Source of the DNA: Cyclaneusma minus
Taxonomy: Eukaryota; Ascomycota; Leotiomycetes; Marthamycetales; Marthamycetaceae
NCBI GenBank assembly: GCA_037179335.1
Contig: JAKZHN010000012.1
Coordinates: 496,001-560,000 of the forward strand
DNA: 64,000 bases
Reading direction: 5' to 3'
Every line of letters starts with the position of its first letter. Position 1 is the first letter of the stretch. The notes beneath the pieces were generated by a model. That model made no database searches. It was not told the DNA's origin and saw only the letters and a program-made list of their open reading frames with translations. Positions 32,846 through 44,303 of this stretch are shown piece by piece. The translations under genes were made by a program, and so were the position numbers.

Positions 32846-34553
32846 ATGGCAACCACGAGCGAGCAGGCGGCCATGGAGCCAGAGGTCAGTTCTGCGAATT
32901 CCATCTCCAATCACTCGCCACTACAACTGTTTCAAAGAACTTCAGAGAACAAGTCTAACCATGGAGTGGTTTCCTTCTCTGCAAATTCAGACCTTCGACT
33001 CCGATGATGCAGACTCGGCTTTGGGCGATGTATGTTTCTATCCCCTGGTTTCTGGCATTCCGACGTCTAATCCACTCAGATGTCCAATGCTTCATCCACG
33101 ACGTCTCTGAGGTCGAGTATTATGAGGTTTAGAGAAGAGAACGGCAGAACATACCACGCCTACAAAGAGGGAGGTACGTATCATTTCCAGACAGACCGGT
33201 ATCCGCCGGATGAAAAACCGTCAACGTGTAGCTAACGAAGCTGCACAGCCTACTTCATGCCGAATGACGAGGTACGTATCCCTGCTATCCGTGCTATTGA
33301 TCCTGCGGCTGAAAATCGACAAAGATTGAGAAGGACAGACTAGGTAAGGTCGCTTTGTGTCATGTGACTGAGGGAACCCCTGTTGAACATGACTCCAGAT
33401 CTTCAAAATCACATGTTTCTCATGACTTTCGACTCGAGACTTACCCTCGCACCCATTCCCGATAAGATTAACCGCGCCCTGGATATCGGCACTGGCACTG
33501 GGATTTGGGCCATTGACTTCGGTAAGAAGATCCTGTCTTTCGCTTTCGTCTGGGATCACATTGCTAATGATGTTGCAGCGGACGATCATCCAGAAGCAGA
33601 GGTATTACTGTGACCCACAAGCAGCATCCAAGTTCCAGTGGCTGACCTTTGACAAGATCATCGGTATTGATCTAAGTCCTATTCAGCCCATGTTGTAAGC
33701 AAAATCCATCTAACCATATGATAATTGGTGATTTGTACTCACGAGACTGAAAGCGTGCCGCCAAATCTCAAGTTCGAAATCGATGATGCCGAGGCGGACT
33801 GGACCTTCACGCAGAAGTTCGATTTCATCCACAGCCGGTTGATGGTCGCCTGTTTTGCAGATTACCAGCGATTCTTCCAGCAAGCTTACGAGTAAGTTTC
33901 TTATCTCATCGTCTCAAGACATTCCCATCCCCAATTCCCCGCGCATCTAACCCATGGTACTTTCACAGTAACCTCGAACCCGGCGGCTACCTCGAAATGG
34001 TCGACGCCGCCTTCCCCCTCCGCTCCGACGACGACACCATCCCCGAAGACAGCGACCTCCGCAGATGGAGCACGCTCATGCTCGAAGGCTCGCGAATCCT
34101 CGGACGCCCCATCGACATCGTGCCGCAATACAAAGACATGATGCTCTCTGCCGGCTTCACCAATGTTGTTGAGCAGCAATACAAATGGCCGATCAACACG
34201 TGGCCGCGCGAGAAGCGCTACAAGGAGCTTGGCATGTGGTGTTTTGAGAATTTCTCGACGTCGTTGGAGGGCGTGAGTTATGCGATTTTTACGAGAGCGC
34301 TGGGTTGGGAGAAGATGGAGGTCGATGTTTTTTTGGCGGGGGTGAGGAAAGATATTCGGAATCGGAAGATTCATAGCTATTATGGCATGTAAGTGTTGTT
34401 GTTTGTTCTCTTGTGTTGGCGCATTATGGTGTTGGTTCTCAGCACCGACTCGCTTTATCAGAGGGCTCAAAGTCGCTAACGCAAAATCCTCGCAGATATG
34501 TCGTCTACGGCCAAAAACCCTTCGACACACACTCTCAATCCAATGGATCCTAG
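32846..34553 (+). CDS. LaeA-like class I SAM-dependent methyltransferase, 337 aa
   Basis: Eleven exons: 32846-32884, 32991-33029, 33080-33173, 33249-33271, 33325-33343, 33399-33521, 33579-33601, 33657-33694, 33754-33891, 33969-34388 and 34496-34553. All junctions are GT...AG in phase, giving 338 codons with stop. The family layout is clear: a low-complexity N-terminus, then GRTYHAYKEG, YFMPNDE and RLDLQNH; SAM motif I ALDIGTGTGIWAID (99-112); VIGIDLSP-type motif II; the FDFIHSR segment; NLEPGGYLEM; and the C-terminal YYGIYVVYGQKP signature. LaeA-family proteins are nuclear regulators or TAM-like methyltransferases influencing secondary metabolism and development. Most genomes carry many LaeA-like paralogs, so this need not be the global regulator itself. 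No biosynthetic cluster is adjacent. The number of very small exons is striking. Confidence 0.9.
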
Positions 34554-36410
34554 TATCCTCGCCACATCTGCGCCGAATCGAAATATACCTCTACCAGTCT
34601 GCTCGCTCCTATTCGATACCCCTTTTCCATCATCATTTCAACACTCAGCATTTTCGGCTTTCGCATCACGACTTTTTCGGTTTTCTTATCCTATAGCCGC
34701 GCAGGCTCGAAGTTCGGACTTCAATATGGGGAATGGAAGTCCCAAAAAGCAAAGAGACTTTTTGAAGCATTTTCAGGGTGTCGCATTTTGGGTGATGGGA
34801 AGAATGTAAGGCCGCAAGGACCATGAATTGATGGATGAAGATGTTGGAAGGAAGAGAGCGAGATCGCTCTGCTCGGGTAGCTTGTTTTATGAGTGCGGAA
34901 TCTGCATAGCGCAGTGACTGCTTTGAAGTCTGTTGATGTGTTAGATGGACTTGCGCATATCGATTGGAATGTGAAAGAGGATTGGGGCCACCCTGAATGT
35001 TTTGTTCGAGTCTTTGTCTCGGCATCAGTTAGCGAGAGAATCTAGAAAGAACCCAGTGCTTCGATATCGGAACTTCTCTTCTGCAGCTGTTATTGTGGGT
35101 GTGCCGGAGAGCATCCCACGGCCGATATCGTCCTTTCTCTTCCATATCCAGCCCACAGCACCCATTTGAGCCGGCCTTCCATACCACCGCAAAGCCACGC
35201 CGAAGAGCTATCCAACATGTGTGGAATTGTCGCACACGGACTTCAGTAGTGGTCGTGGTGCAGAAACGTAGGATTTCTGGGAAGGGTAGTCCCTGGGGAT
35301 AGAGGGGAAGAATCGTCGATGTGAAACAAAACGCCATACCAAAAATCTCGCGTACCACCTTGCGAATCGGAAATATCCTGTCGATTTCTCAATTCTCGTC
35401 GTGATGGTGAACGTGGTTTGGGTTGTCGACAGTGGCGCATGCTGTCGTGGGTGTAAAGCGGTGCCGAGAGAGCTTGAGCTAAAGGACAGAAACCTCCGCC
35501 ACTTCGACTTCTACCCACCGGTTCGGTTGTTTGTGTGGTAGGAGGTGGTGGGTGGTAAGCTAGGCGGGATTTGAGCGACTAGTGAGTATGTATGCGTTGA
35601 ACAATTTGGAAAAAGATGTCTTGTTGCACGTCGATGGAAATGTCAACAGTATATTTGATTGAATTGGAAATTTTGAGGAGATTGTGGGGATGTGGAGGAT
35701 TTTGTTATAACGGCGCAGATGAAGGATGGAAGGGTATTTTTCGGGGGAGTTGGATGTTTGGAATTGGTTTTGTTTGACGAAGATGTTGGGGATTTCGGGC
35801 GCTCGGGGGGTCTGGCCCGGAGGTGAAATTGTATGTGCGACAAAGAGAGAGACGGAGCGACCTGTTCCGGGAGCCCAGGGGATGTGAACTTGTCGACGTG
35901 GAACAGATATAGGATTTTCCCTGCTTGTGAAGCCAGCGCAGGCCGCCTTCCCTTGAAAAACTTAGCCCAGACTCTAGAGCGCCGAATGGACGCCTCTGTG
36001 GACGTCCTGATCCTTCTCCTAACTCTTTCTTCCATATGAATCTGCCGATGTATGCATTCAGTATTCCGAATTCTTCAACTTATCACTATTCGCTAATCAA
36101 CGGGTCCCACCTCACTAGTGAATATTGTGCTGGACTCGATTCCTGGGAATGCAAAGTTTTGAGCAAGAAACGCAGATTCATTTGCGGAGCAGGTTCATCA
36201 TCAAGCACAAATCGAAACAGCGGTCTAAATGAAATACATCCCACGTCCTCATCCACAGGACAGATCACGAAGCAAATGCGGAACAACGGCAAAAAAAAAG
36301 CCACCAAGCTAGTTTTCGACCGACTTTTCAACCCTGCGACCCTAAAATATCTCTCCGTTCTCCCGTTTTCTCCGGGCCCCTTTCTACCGCGAGCCGAGCA
36401 ATTTACGACC
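34554..36410. other. Intergenic between convergent methyltransferase and C2H2 genes
   Basis: About 1.86 kb with no supported gene. A minus-strand frame of 130 codons at 35643-36035 is Arg/Ser/Pro-rich without domains and has no convincing exon partners. Nothing else is seen. Confidence 0.45.
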
Positions 36411-37479
36411 CTACTGCGCATCACCCGAATGCTTATCGCCAACATGCTTCTTGAGCTTGTCAGCTCTCTTGTATCCAGTGAATGCAACAGCATGACCGGC
36501 ATGCTTAGGACACCCGGCGTGGAGGCAAAAGAAACGGCCGCTGCCGTGGACTGAAGTGACGTGGCGGTCACGGTCGGATTTGCGGCCGAAGTCCTTAGGG
36601 CAGCCGGGTTGGTTGCAGTGCCAGCGGCCGTCGATGGGCTCGTCCTGGTGGTTAGCATCAGAGGCTGGAGCGGCGGCGGGAGCCACGGCAACGCTGGGTG
36701 TCGGGTTGGCGAGAGGCTGGAAGTCAGAAGCCGGTGCATTGAGGTCGAGGAGTCCTGAGCCGATGAACTGATGATTCGGTAAGGCGAGGTTGTCTGCCAT
36801 GACAAAGTCATCAGAAATTGCGAGGTAGCCTGGCACACCGAATTGGTCATTGTTGCCAAACATGTTGTTGGCCGTGGCGGTGAGAGCGAAGTAGTTGTTG
36901 CGGAAGACATCTCCAAGATCGTTGCCGAAGTCCTGAGCACCATTCATAGCAATTGGGCAGTAGTTGACCATGCCAGTCATGGTACCATCCATGAAGGGCT
37001 GCATGCCCCGTTGTGCGCCATAGTAGCCATTTAGAGCACCGAAGTCATTGTAGATGTTTGCGCCGTAAGGTGAGTTCAAGTTGACGGCGCCAGGGACCGG
37101 GTTCCAGCCAAGGTGGCTCGTTCCAGGGGCGATGAAGTTCGTAGCATAGGGTCCAGCACCAAACGTCTGTCCATGGTAGCCGGCATCGAGCAAGTTGGAG
37201 TCATCGTGGATACCAAGGTGGTTGATAGACGGGAAGTTGTCGAAGACTGGGGAAGTGTTTGTGCGCTGAGAGATGTCGAAGGGATCTCCAGGATTGTCGA
37301 CAGCTTGGTCCGGAGAAAGGCCATATTCAAGGGCTCCATTGTTGGCAAGGCCCGGCTGCCTAAGTAACCACGAGGCTGGTCAGTAATAGAGTAAAAAAAA
37401 AAACTTACCCAGCCTCAGAACAGACACTAGATCCCTGTACGGAATCAAGTGACTGCCTGAGTGTGGGTTCCTCCTCCAT
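36411..37479 (-). CDS. C2H2 zinc-finger protein, tandem paralog 1, 339 aa
   Basis: Two exons, 37479-37409 (71 nt, phase 2) and 37359-36411. A start at the first in-frame ATG gives MEEEPTLRQSL. The N-terminal ~260 residues are Asn/Gly/Ala/Tyr-rich and probably disordered, as in activation domains. The C-terminus holds a C2H2 finger with C272, C277, H290 and H295 (HCNQPGCPKDFGRKSDRDRH), then a second, looser unit from C302 and C307 through FTGYKRADKLKKHVGDKH with a long C-to-H loop. Exon 1 length, intron phase, EAG| split site and finger sequence all match paralog 2 at 38165-39093. Likely a nuclear DNA-binding regulator; targets unknown. Confidence 0.88.
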
Positions 37480-37565
37480 GGTGTGGTGGGTCTCGTCCGG
37501 CCACGTGTCATGCATAGGGGGCGCGGTCGAAGACGATGACTGCATAACTGCAAAGTGTTCTTGGC

Positions 37566-37616
37566 GAGGGCGCAGTGAGGGCGCAGTGAGGGCGCAGTGA
37601 GGGCGCAGTGAGGGCG
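37566..37616 (+). repeat. 11-bp tandem repeat GAGGGCGCAGT, four copies
   Basis: Perfect head-to-tail copies followed by GAGGGCGGGC, lying 87-137 bp upstream of the paralog 1 start codon, hence in its promoter or 5' UTR. The unit is not present in the homologous upstream region of paralog 2. As a GC-rich perfect VNTR it is a candidate for copy-number variation between strains. Confidence 0.8.
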
Positions 37617-37680
37617 GGCAGCGAGGCTGTGCGAAACGAGCTTGAGCAGAAAGGTGTGGATGACAGGCGTTGAGGTGCGA

Positions 37681-37731
37681 AAACTCTCTCCAAAGTTCTC
37701 GGGGGGAGGGCCGTGATTTATGGTTTTCTGA
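37681..37731 (-). promoter_or_regulatory. Duplicated promoter block of C2H2 paralog 1
   Basis: AAACTCTCTCCAAAG..CTCGGGGGGA...TTATGGTTTTCTG resembles 39201-39250 upstream of paralog 2, where AAACGCTCCCAAAG..CTCGGGGGAA...TTATGGTTTTCGT is found at a comparable distance from the gene. The duplication therefore carried shared upstream sequence. Confidence 0.55.
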
Positions 37732-37740
37732 GAGAGCCTT

Positions 37741-38164
37741 GAGGATTTGGACCCGCCCGCGCCGCTCCTGTGGAATTTGCAGGGATTCGCGCCCCCGGGC
37801 GTTTGGTGAGCGTTGATACTCGGTATGGACGTGAGGAATATGTCGGGATTGGTTTGTTCACTTTCTGGTGATCGGAGATGAAGACGAGGTCATTAGGGGT
37901 AATCACAATCACCTAGGAAAGTCACAGAACTTAGAGGAATTCCAAATAACTTCGTCACAGTCACTTGGGAAATACACGAGTATTGGGGAAATTGCAAATA
38001 ACTTGGACTGGCAATACCACGATAACTATCCAAAACCACAGTAACTTAAGAAGCCAACCCCAGGTGTCATAAAAACACGCAGTACCCAAACATCCACTAA
38101 ACCAAATATTTCACGATTCAACCTAGATCCCAGAAAGCCAGGACATCTAGTGCTTTCTCCCCAA
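37741..38164. other. Intergenic between C2H2 paralogs
   Basis: Contains repeated phrases of the AAATAACTT.G / CACTTGGGAAAT / GGGGAAATTGCAAATAACTTGG kind at 37.91-38.05 kb, a degenerate satellite-like segment. No gene is seen. Confidence 0.45.
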
Positions 38165-39093
38165 TCAGTGACTCTTCTTCAAGTGCCCCTTAACCTTATC
38201 CATTCTCTTGTACCCAGTGAATCCGCCAACGTTTCCAACAGCCTTGGTGCAACCAGCACGGGGGCAGAAATGACGGCGAACATTGCCATGAACCGTATGT
38301 TCGTGGCGGGTGCGGTCAGCCTGGCGGCTGAACGTCTTAGGACAGGCACGGCCCAAGTTGCGGCAGGGCCAGCGGCCGTTGACGGGTTGATCATCGTTGC
38401 CTGTAACTTGATCGCCGGCGTGATGGGCGACTTGTTGGTCACGAACTTGGTTGCCAGCTTGGTGAACGGCAGGAGTCATCATGTATCCGGCACCGGGGAT
38501 GTCGGCGCCAGCGGCGGAGAAATCTGCAGCGAAAGGGTCGGGGCCTGGCATGGCAAAGACACCGTTGTAGGCAGGCATGGGAGTAACATGGGTGCTGAAA
38601 AAGGGGTCCAGAAGGACGTTGTCCGCGAACATGTTGATGCCATTGTTGACGCCGAAGTCGTAGAGGTAGTTAGGCTGAACGACAGGGATTGGAGTGTTGC
38701 CAAAGCCGTGGAAACCTAGGCGGTTGAAATTGCCTCCGTAGTCGGCGGCAGGAACGTCGTAGTTAGGACCGAAGCCTTGGAGACCGAAGCCATGGTTCAC
38801 GTCGTAGAGTGGTGCAAAGTCGAAGTCGGTGATAGAATTTTGTCCATGACGTCCATTCGCTGGAATGAGTCCACCAGCACCACCGTCAGGATATAGGTGA
38901 CTGGTGTTGAAGGCGTTGCTGGCGTCAAAGTCGAATCCGCCATGGGTGACAGGAAGAGATTCGTCGTCGAGGGTCTCAGGTCTTACAAAGAGTTAGTAAA
39001 AAAAAAGAAAAAGCAAACTCACCCAGCCTCAAAACCCCTGTCGGAGTTTGGAGCGGGGCCGAGCTTTTGGATCTCATTGGGCGAAGGCTGCAT
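38165..39093 (-). CDS. C2H2 zinc-finger protein, tandem paralog 2, 295 aa
   Basis: Two exons, 39093-39023 (71 nt, phase 2) and 38981-38165. The acceptor follows a TTACTAACT branch site. The protein starts MQPSPNEIQKL and, like paralog 1, is Asn/Gly/Phe-rich and disordered until the C-terminus. There a finger (WPCRNLGRACPKTFSRQADR, then RHEHTVH) precedes a second unit (HFCPRAGCTKAVGNVGGF, FTGYKRMDKVKGHLKKSH). The extra residue between the first two Cys (C-x6-C) departs from the paralog's C-x4-C. It ends directly in the basic finger (HLKKSH), lacking the short tail of paralog 1. Probably a transcription factor; targets unknown. Confidence 0.88.
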
Positions 39094-39495
39094 ATTGGCG
39101 TTCTGAGGGCGGCGAATGAACGATGAACGAGGCTGTCGAAAGGAGGCTGAGTTTTCTCGGTACGAGCAAACAGACGTGCGATGCGAAGTGCTTTGGGGAG
39201 AAACGCTCCCAAAGGGAGCTCGGGGGAACCCTCTCAGTTATGGTTTTCGTGAATGGAGGCCGACACCCCCCCCTGCAAAATGTCAACAGCCCAGCGCCCT
39301 CATATGCAGTACTCAGTGGCTCAGCCTCAGATAAATCTGATTGTCCCCGGGAACCAGAGTCGCTCACAGTAACTTCGGCCAGTCACAATCACTCGAACCA
39401 GACCTTGTCCTGTCTCTCGAGTACTGAGAGTGGTCAACAGTCAACTGGTACCAAGAGCCTCAGAAATCATCGCCGTATGCACCTACCCACCTATT
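39094..39495. promoter_or_regulatory. Shared 5' region of C2H2 paralog 2 and 3' end of helicase gene
   Basis: No coding exon is seen. Includes the duplicated promoter block at 39201-39250 (see paralog 1). Confidence 0.45.
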
Positions 39496-42400
39496 CTACT
39501 GATCCATCCCATCCAGTTCCACCAGCTTCATCACCACAGCCACAACCTCATTGTCCGCCAGATCCATATCCGGATCATCAATCTTCCTCGCCAGCACATC
39601 ATCCAGCATACCCCTGAGCCTGCTCACCAACACACCAATCCTCGCCCATCCCCTCAGTCGCAACCAGCCATCAACAATCAAGCCCCTGCCGAGCGTATCG
39701 AGCGTGATAGGGCCTGAGAAGAGCAGTGCCGTGTAGGCGTTGAACGCTTCAAAAACACCCAGTCAGCCTCCTTTCACCAAGTCACGAAATCACGGCCGTG
39801 GCAAGAAGCCCACAGCCTCGCAACCTCCTCACACCATACCACCATACCATCAGTACCGCTTCGAACCCAAACATCATGCAAGAAAAGGGGGAGAAAAGCT
39901 AGAAGAAAAAAAAAGAATAACTCACGAGTCAACTCCCGCACAAACACCTTACTCGTAGCCATCTTCCCAAAATAGCTCATATAAACAGCCTGTCCCACAA
40001 ACCCCTGCGCGCCAAACATCGTACTACTCGGATGCACAAACACCCTCCCATTCTCCTGATTAAAGAACTTAATCGTCCTAGCCTCCGGATCCAGCTCTAT
40101 CGCACCGCTCACACTCGCCGCAAACTTTTTCTCAGGGAATTCAATGCGCGCTAGTTGCGGGTTGAAGGCGCCGGCTATGAGGGAGCGGAGCAGGGCGAGG
40201 TTGGAGCTGTGAGCGTTGAGGTGGGAAGAGGAGGTTTGATGGGGGGAGGGGATGAAGCCGATGTCGCGCAGGGAGGATAGGTATTGGGTGCGGTTGGAGG
40301 CGATGTCGGTTAGGGTTTGGTAGGAGAGGAAGTTTTCTTGGCACCAGTTGCGGATTTCGCGTTGTGGGAAACTATGTCCTGTTAGCCTGTGTCCCCTTTC
40401 CTACACGATCAGTATGCGATGGGCGTCATCATAACGTACCTTCGGTTGCTAACCATCTCATCCCATTGCTGATAAGCTCTCAAGTCCCCAATCAAATCGC
40501 CATTATTCTGCGAAAACTTGCTTCTGGCAGCCTTGGACTCGTCTCGTTTGTCAGGCGGAGAAACAAATGGTGACTTGACGGTAAGTATCGCCGCAATGGT
40601 AACACAAGCATCCAAACACCCAAACATAGCCCCATAAACCATCAACTTCCCACACCTCAAGTCCGCCGGAATCATGCTCAAGTGCCGTCCCAGCGCCGTC
40701 AGATCATCCCCATCCAGCGCCGCCATTCTTCCAAGTAAACTCATCGCTCCCTCCACAGCAAGACTCTCCGGCGGCGTCAAAGCACTTGCCAAAAAGCCCG
40801 CTACGTCTTTGATGCCCATGGCTCGGACCGATAAACACAGCTGCTCCAGCGGCACTCGACGGATCTCGGGTTCGGGACGTTCAGCCATCTTCGTAGCTTC
40901 GGCATTGCGCGTGTAGAGCTTGTAGCATTTTCCTGCTTGCACACGACCTGCTCTTCCGCGGCGTTGTTTGCATGCTGCCCTACTAGCCCACACCTCTTCC
41001 AATTTCCGCATATTGGTGCCTGCATCATAGCTCGTTTCCTTGACCCTTCCGGTGTCGATCACAGCCACTATGTCGTCGATCGTAATCGAAGTTTCAGCGA
41101 CGTTGGTACAAGCTATTACTTTGCGCTTCCCTGCCGGCGCATGAGGGAACACACGCCGTTGTTCTGCAGACTGGAGAGAGGCGTGCAGGGGAAGTGCGTG
41201 CAATTTCGGGATGCTACGCAGACGGTCAAGCGTGCGGTCGATCTCCATCAGGCCGGGGAGGAAAATTAGGATTCCGCCGGGCTGGTTGTTGTAAGTGAGC
41301 TCGGCGTCGATTTCGCGCACTGTTTCGGCGATGAGGTCGTAGTTGATGCGCATGCCAATATTCTGAATCGTTTTCGAGACCTCGGCATCCATTCCAGACT
41401 CCTCGTCGGTGTTATCCTTAGAACCATCTTTGGAGTTGTCGTTCCATCTACCATACTGGGGCTTTGCGACAAAGCCTGTCATTTGGATAACATCGTCCAG
41501 ATAGTAGTCTTCAACGGGATAGGTACGTCCGCTGATTTCCACTTTGCCGACTTTCCCGTCTTTCTTGAAGTATTCTTCGAAGATGCCAGCATCGAGCGTG
41601 GCGCTCATGAGGATTAACTTGAGGTCTTTCCGCTTGCGAAGAACATCTCGAAGAAGAACGAGAAGAAAATCAGTGTCAAGACTGCGCTCGTGGACTTCGT
41701 CGATAATCACATGACTGACATCCGCCAAAGATGCAACCACATCATCACTGCTGCCTCCAGATGTCTGTAGGCGACGAAGCAGTACACCGGTAGTGACGAA
41801 TGTGATTTTCGTATTCGGAGTCACTTTGGACTCGCCACGAATGATGTATCCAACTTCCTGGCCTACTGAAGAACATCGTTCATCGCTCACTCTGTCGGCG
41901 AGACCGAGTGCGGAAATCCTTCGGGGCTGGGTACAGATGATCTTCGCAGATGAGCCGAGGGCTCTCTGATACAAGTCATCGAGGATGAATTGCGCAGACT
42001 GTGTTGATTTTCCGGATCCAGTCTCTCCAGAAATGATAGTGACTTGGTGAGACTCGACGATGGAAATAATGTCGTCCCTCTTGTCCCACGCCGGCAGAGT
42101 CTGTCGTTGCCGAAGACTTGCCTGTAGCCGCGAATCTGCTTGTCTCTTTTCCCACTCTGCTCGACTTTGTGGATTCGGCCTCCAGTCGATAGGACGAGGA
42201 TGTCTCGTGGTTTTCTGTCGGGTCTCCCGTTTCGGGGCTTTCGAGTCGCTGATTGTTGATGCGGCAGCTGCAACATCTCGGAGCTTGCCAGGGTTCTGTA
42301 CAATGCGGTTCAGGCTTTGCTCGATCCAGTCCACGAGGAAGAAAATCATTTGTTCGCCTAGTAAGGAATCGGTTGCGTGGTTGATAGTTTGCTTTATGAT

Positions 42401-43945
42401 ACTCAAGCGGATGTATGCGGGTAGAGGGGCATGTATGGATATGACTGGGACGGTCTTTGGGTATGCTTGGGATTTTCTGAATTGGACTGTTGGGTTTGGG
42501 CCATTTCTTTGGCCATAGTTTGACGGCTTAATGGTAACTCTGCAGACGTCGGGCGAGGGGTGCGAATATTGATCTCCAAAAACAGACTCAAGGCTTCCTA
42601 GTTCTTCGATCCAGCTAGACTCAGATGACTGCTTATCTTCCTCTGTCTGCTGAGCATCTATGCTCCGTCGCTCTTCTCCGTCGGATATTAAGATTTTCTG
42701 TAGCGTTTCCGCGGCTCTGGCCTCGTTACCTTCGCACTGCTCCAGTACTTGCTTGCATAGCTCTTGTGCATATCCGGTTTCTGAAAGCCTCTTGATGATG
42801 CTCTCCTTTTTCAGATCGCTACTAGCCATACTTATGCCAGCAACGTATCCTTCTGGCAGAGCCCACCGCGGGAGATCATCTTCAGGGACATGGATCAGAA
42901 GCCACTCTAGAGCTTCCTCTCGATCCTTGCACTCAGATACAGCCTCTTGAATATGTGACTCTCGGAAATCCAGATCCTTAAATTCCTTGATGATTGAGTG
43001 TCGCTTGAATTCGGACATGGTAACGTTATGAGGATTCCATATTGCGTGATTCCGTATTAGCTGTTCGACCTGTACGCGCACCCTCTTACCCATCTCAATC
43101 TTCGGAACCTTCGTCCATCCCCTATGGATGTTATGTCCTCCACCAGAATTCGATGGGCCATTGCCTCTTAAAGCCAAGTTCGTACCCAGACCACCAGGTT
43201 TCTCCAGCGCCTGGGCCTTCGCTTTCTCTCGCTCAGCCCGCTTCTTCTCGTGAAGAGCTTTGGATTCTTCCCGTTCTCGGAGTGTAGAGAACGGATCCGC
43301 TTCGTACATCCATCCCTTCCCTTCTTTCACGTCCTCCTTTTTCAGAACCTCGAATTCTCCTTTCCATAAATCCCTGTAATCGGGGGGCATCATCATGTGG
43401 ATATTTCGCATACTGCAGACTCGGAAGAGACCGTATGTTGCTGCGAAATGTCGAGCTTCGAGAGCTGTCGGTTTCACAGCGAGGTGCTTGTGGGAGGGAG
43501 GAAGTTTGAAGGGAGGCAGTGTAACGAGTTCCTGTGTCTTCGGATTCTTTTGCTTCAATATGACCATGGAAGAGAATCCTTCCGGAGTTTTTTGCTTTAC
43601 TACCTTTAGCGCATGTCATATAAGGAGTATTAGAATGCATACCATGGTGTATTCAGGCTTCTCCCATTTCTGCTTCTGACAATGCTCCGAAAGCATATTC
43701 ACCGGCAACTTCCCCGTCCAACTCGCGCCCCCAATAATCTTTTTCACATCCGGTCGTGGTTTCGGCGGCTCCTCCGCCCCCGGCGCAGCAGTACTCGACG
43801 ATGCGCCAGCATTCGCCCTCGGCTTAGGCTCCTTGTCGGAATTCGTAAACACGATGAAGCTGTCATCCTCTCCTGCTGGTTTCACGGGCTTCTTGCCTCC
43901 ACCAGCACCAGGCTTCGGGCCTTTGGACTGCCCTTTCTTGACCAT
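39496..43945 (-). CDS. DEAH-box (DExH) RNA helicase of the DHX29/DHX57/YLR419W type, 1387 aa
   Basis: Four exons: 43945-43643, 43603-40440, 40371-39926 and 39746-39496, in phase without stops. The order of parts is a lysine/proline-rich N-terminus; UBA-like helices at about 304-346 and 369-406; an RWD domain at about 431-533; and a helicase core with motif I GETGSGKST (627-635), motif II DEVH (736-739), motif III SAT (768-770) and motif VI QRRGRAGR (981-988). HA2 and OB-type C-terminal modules end in LTPFNAYTALLFSGPI. The UBA plus RWD plus DEVH combination is diagnostic of this subfamily, whose members act in translation initiation or RNA surveillance in the cytoplasm. The first intron is only 39 nt and the last is 179 nt. 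Divergent from the aprataxin-like gene across a short intergenic region. Confidence 0.93.
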
Positions 43946-44303
43946 TTTCGGTCGATTTTCGGTGCGGTGTTGTGCGGAAGATCCATGTGTTGTTGAAATG
44001 TCGATGTTGGAGCCAGACGCGATTTTGGAGGGGCGGTTTAGCGTTTTCCGTAGGGCTGGTAGCGCCGGCCGCTAGTGCGCTTCCCCGATACCCCTTGCGT
44101 CATAGCGTGATGTGCAGCTAGGACGGTCCTTGCGCCGGCTTCGACCTCGTGTCACATCACCCAAACCTCGAAAGCTCCCAAGTTCTCCTATTTCACCCTA
44201 CAGAACCAGTCTTCCTTGATATTTGAAAAAGCCATTAGTAGCTTTCTCTGTTTCGTGAATTCTCTGCCACAGATCATCATACGCTCTTTGCCTCAATTCC
44301 AAA
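43946..44303. promoter_or_regulatory. 358-bp bidirectional promoter (helicase / aprataxin-like gene)
   Basis: The two start codons face away from each other with 358 bp between, so promoters must overlap or be shared. No TATA box is evident, which fits housekeeping genes. Confidence 0.6.

Noticed and set aside
32020..32958. 312-codon plus-strand open frame before the methyltransferase
   Set aside because: Ser/Arg/His-rich, no domain, and it overlaps exon 1 and intron 1 of the methyltransferase in another frame; best seen as promoter and 5' UTR.
36086..36943. 285-codon minus-strand frame across the C2H2 paralog 1 gene
   Set aside because: Ser/Thr/Pro-rich shadow frame of the zinc-finger exon without motifs.
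38150..38719. 189-codon plus-strand frame opposite C2H2 paralog 2
   Set aside because: Antisense of the zinc-finger coding exon; no independent support.
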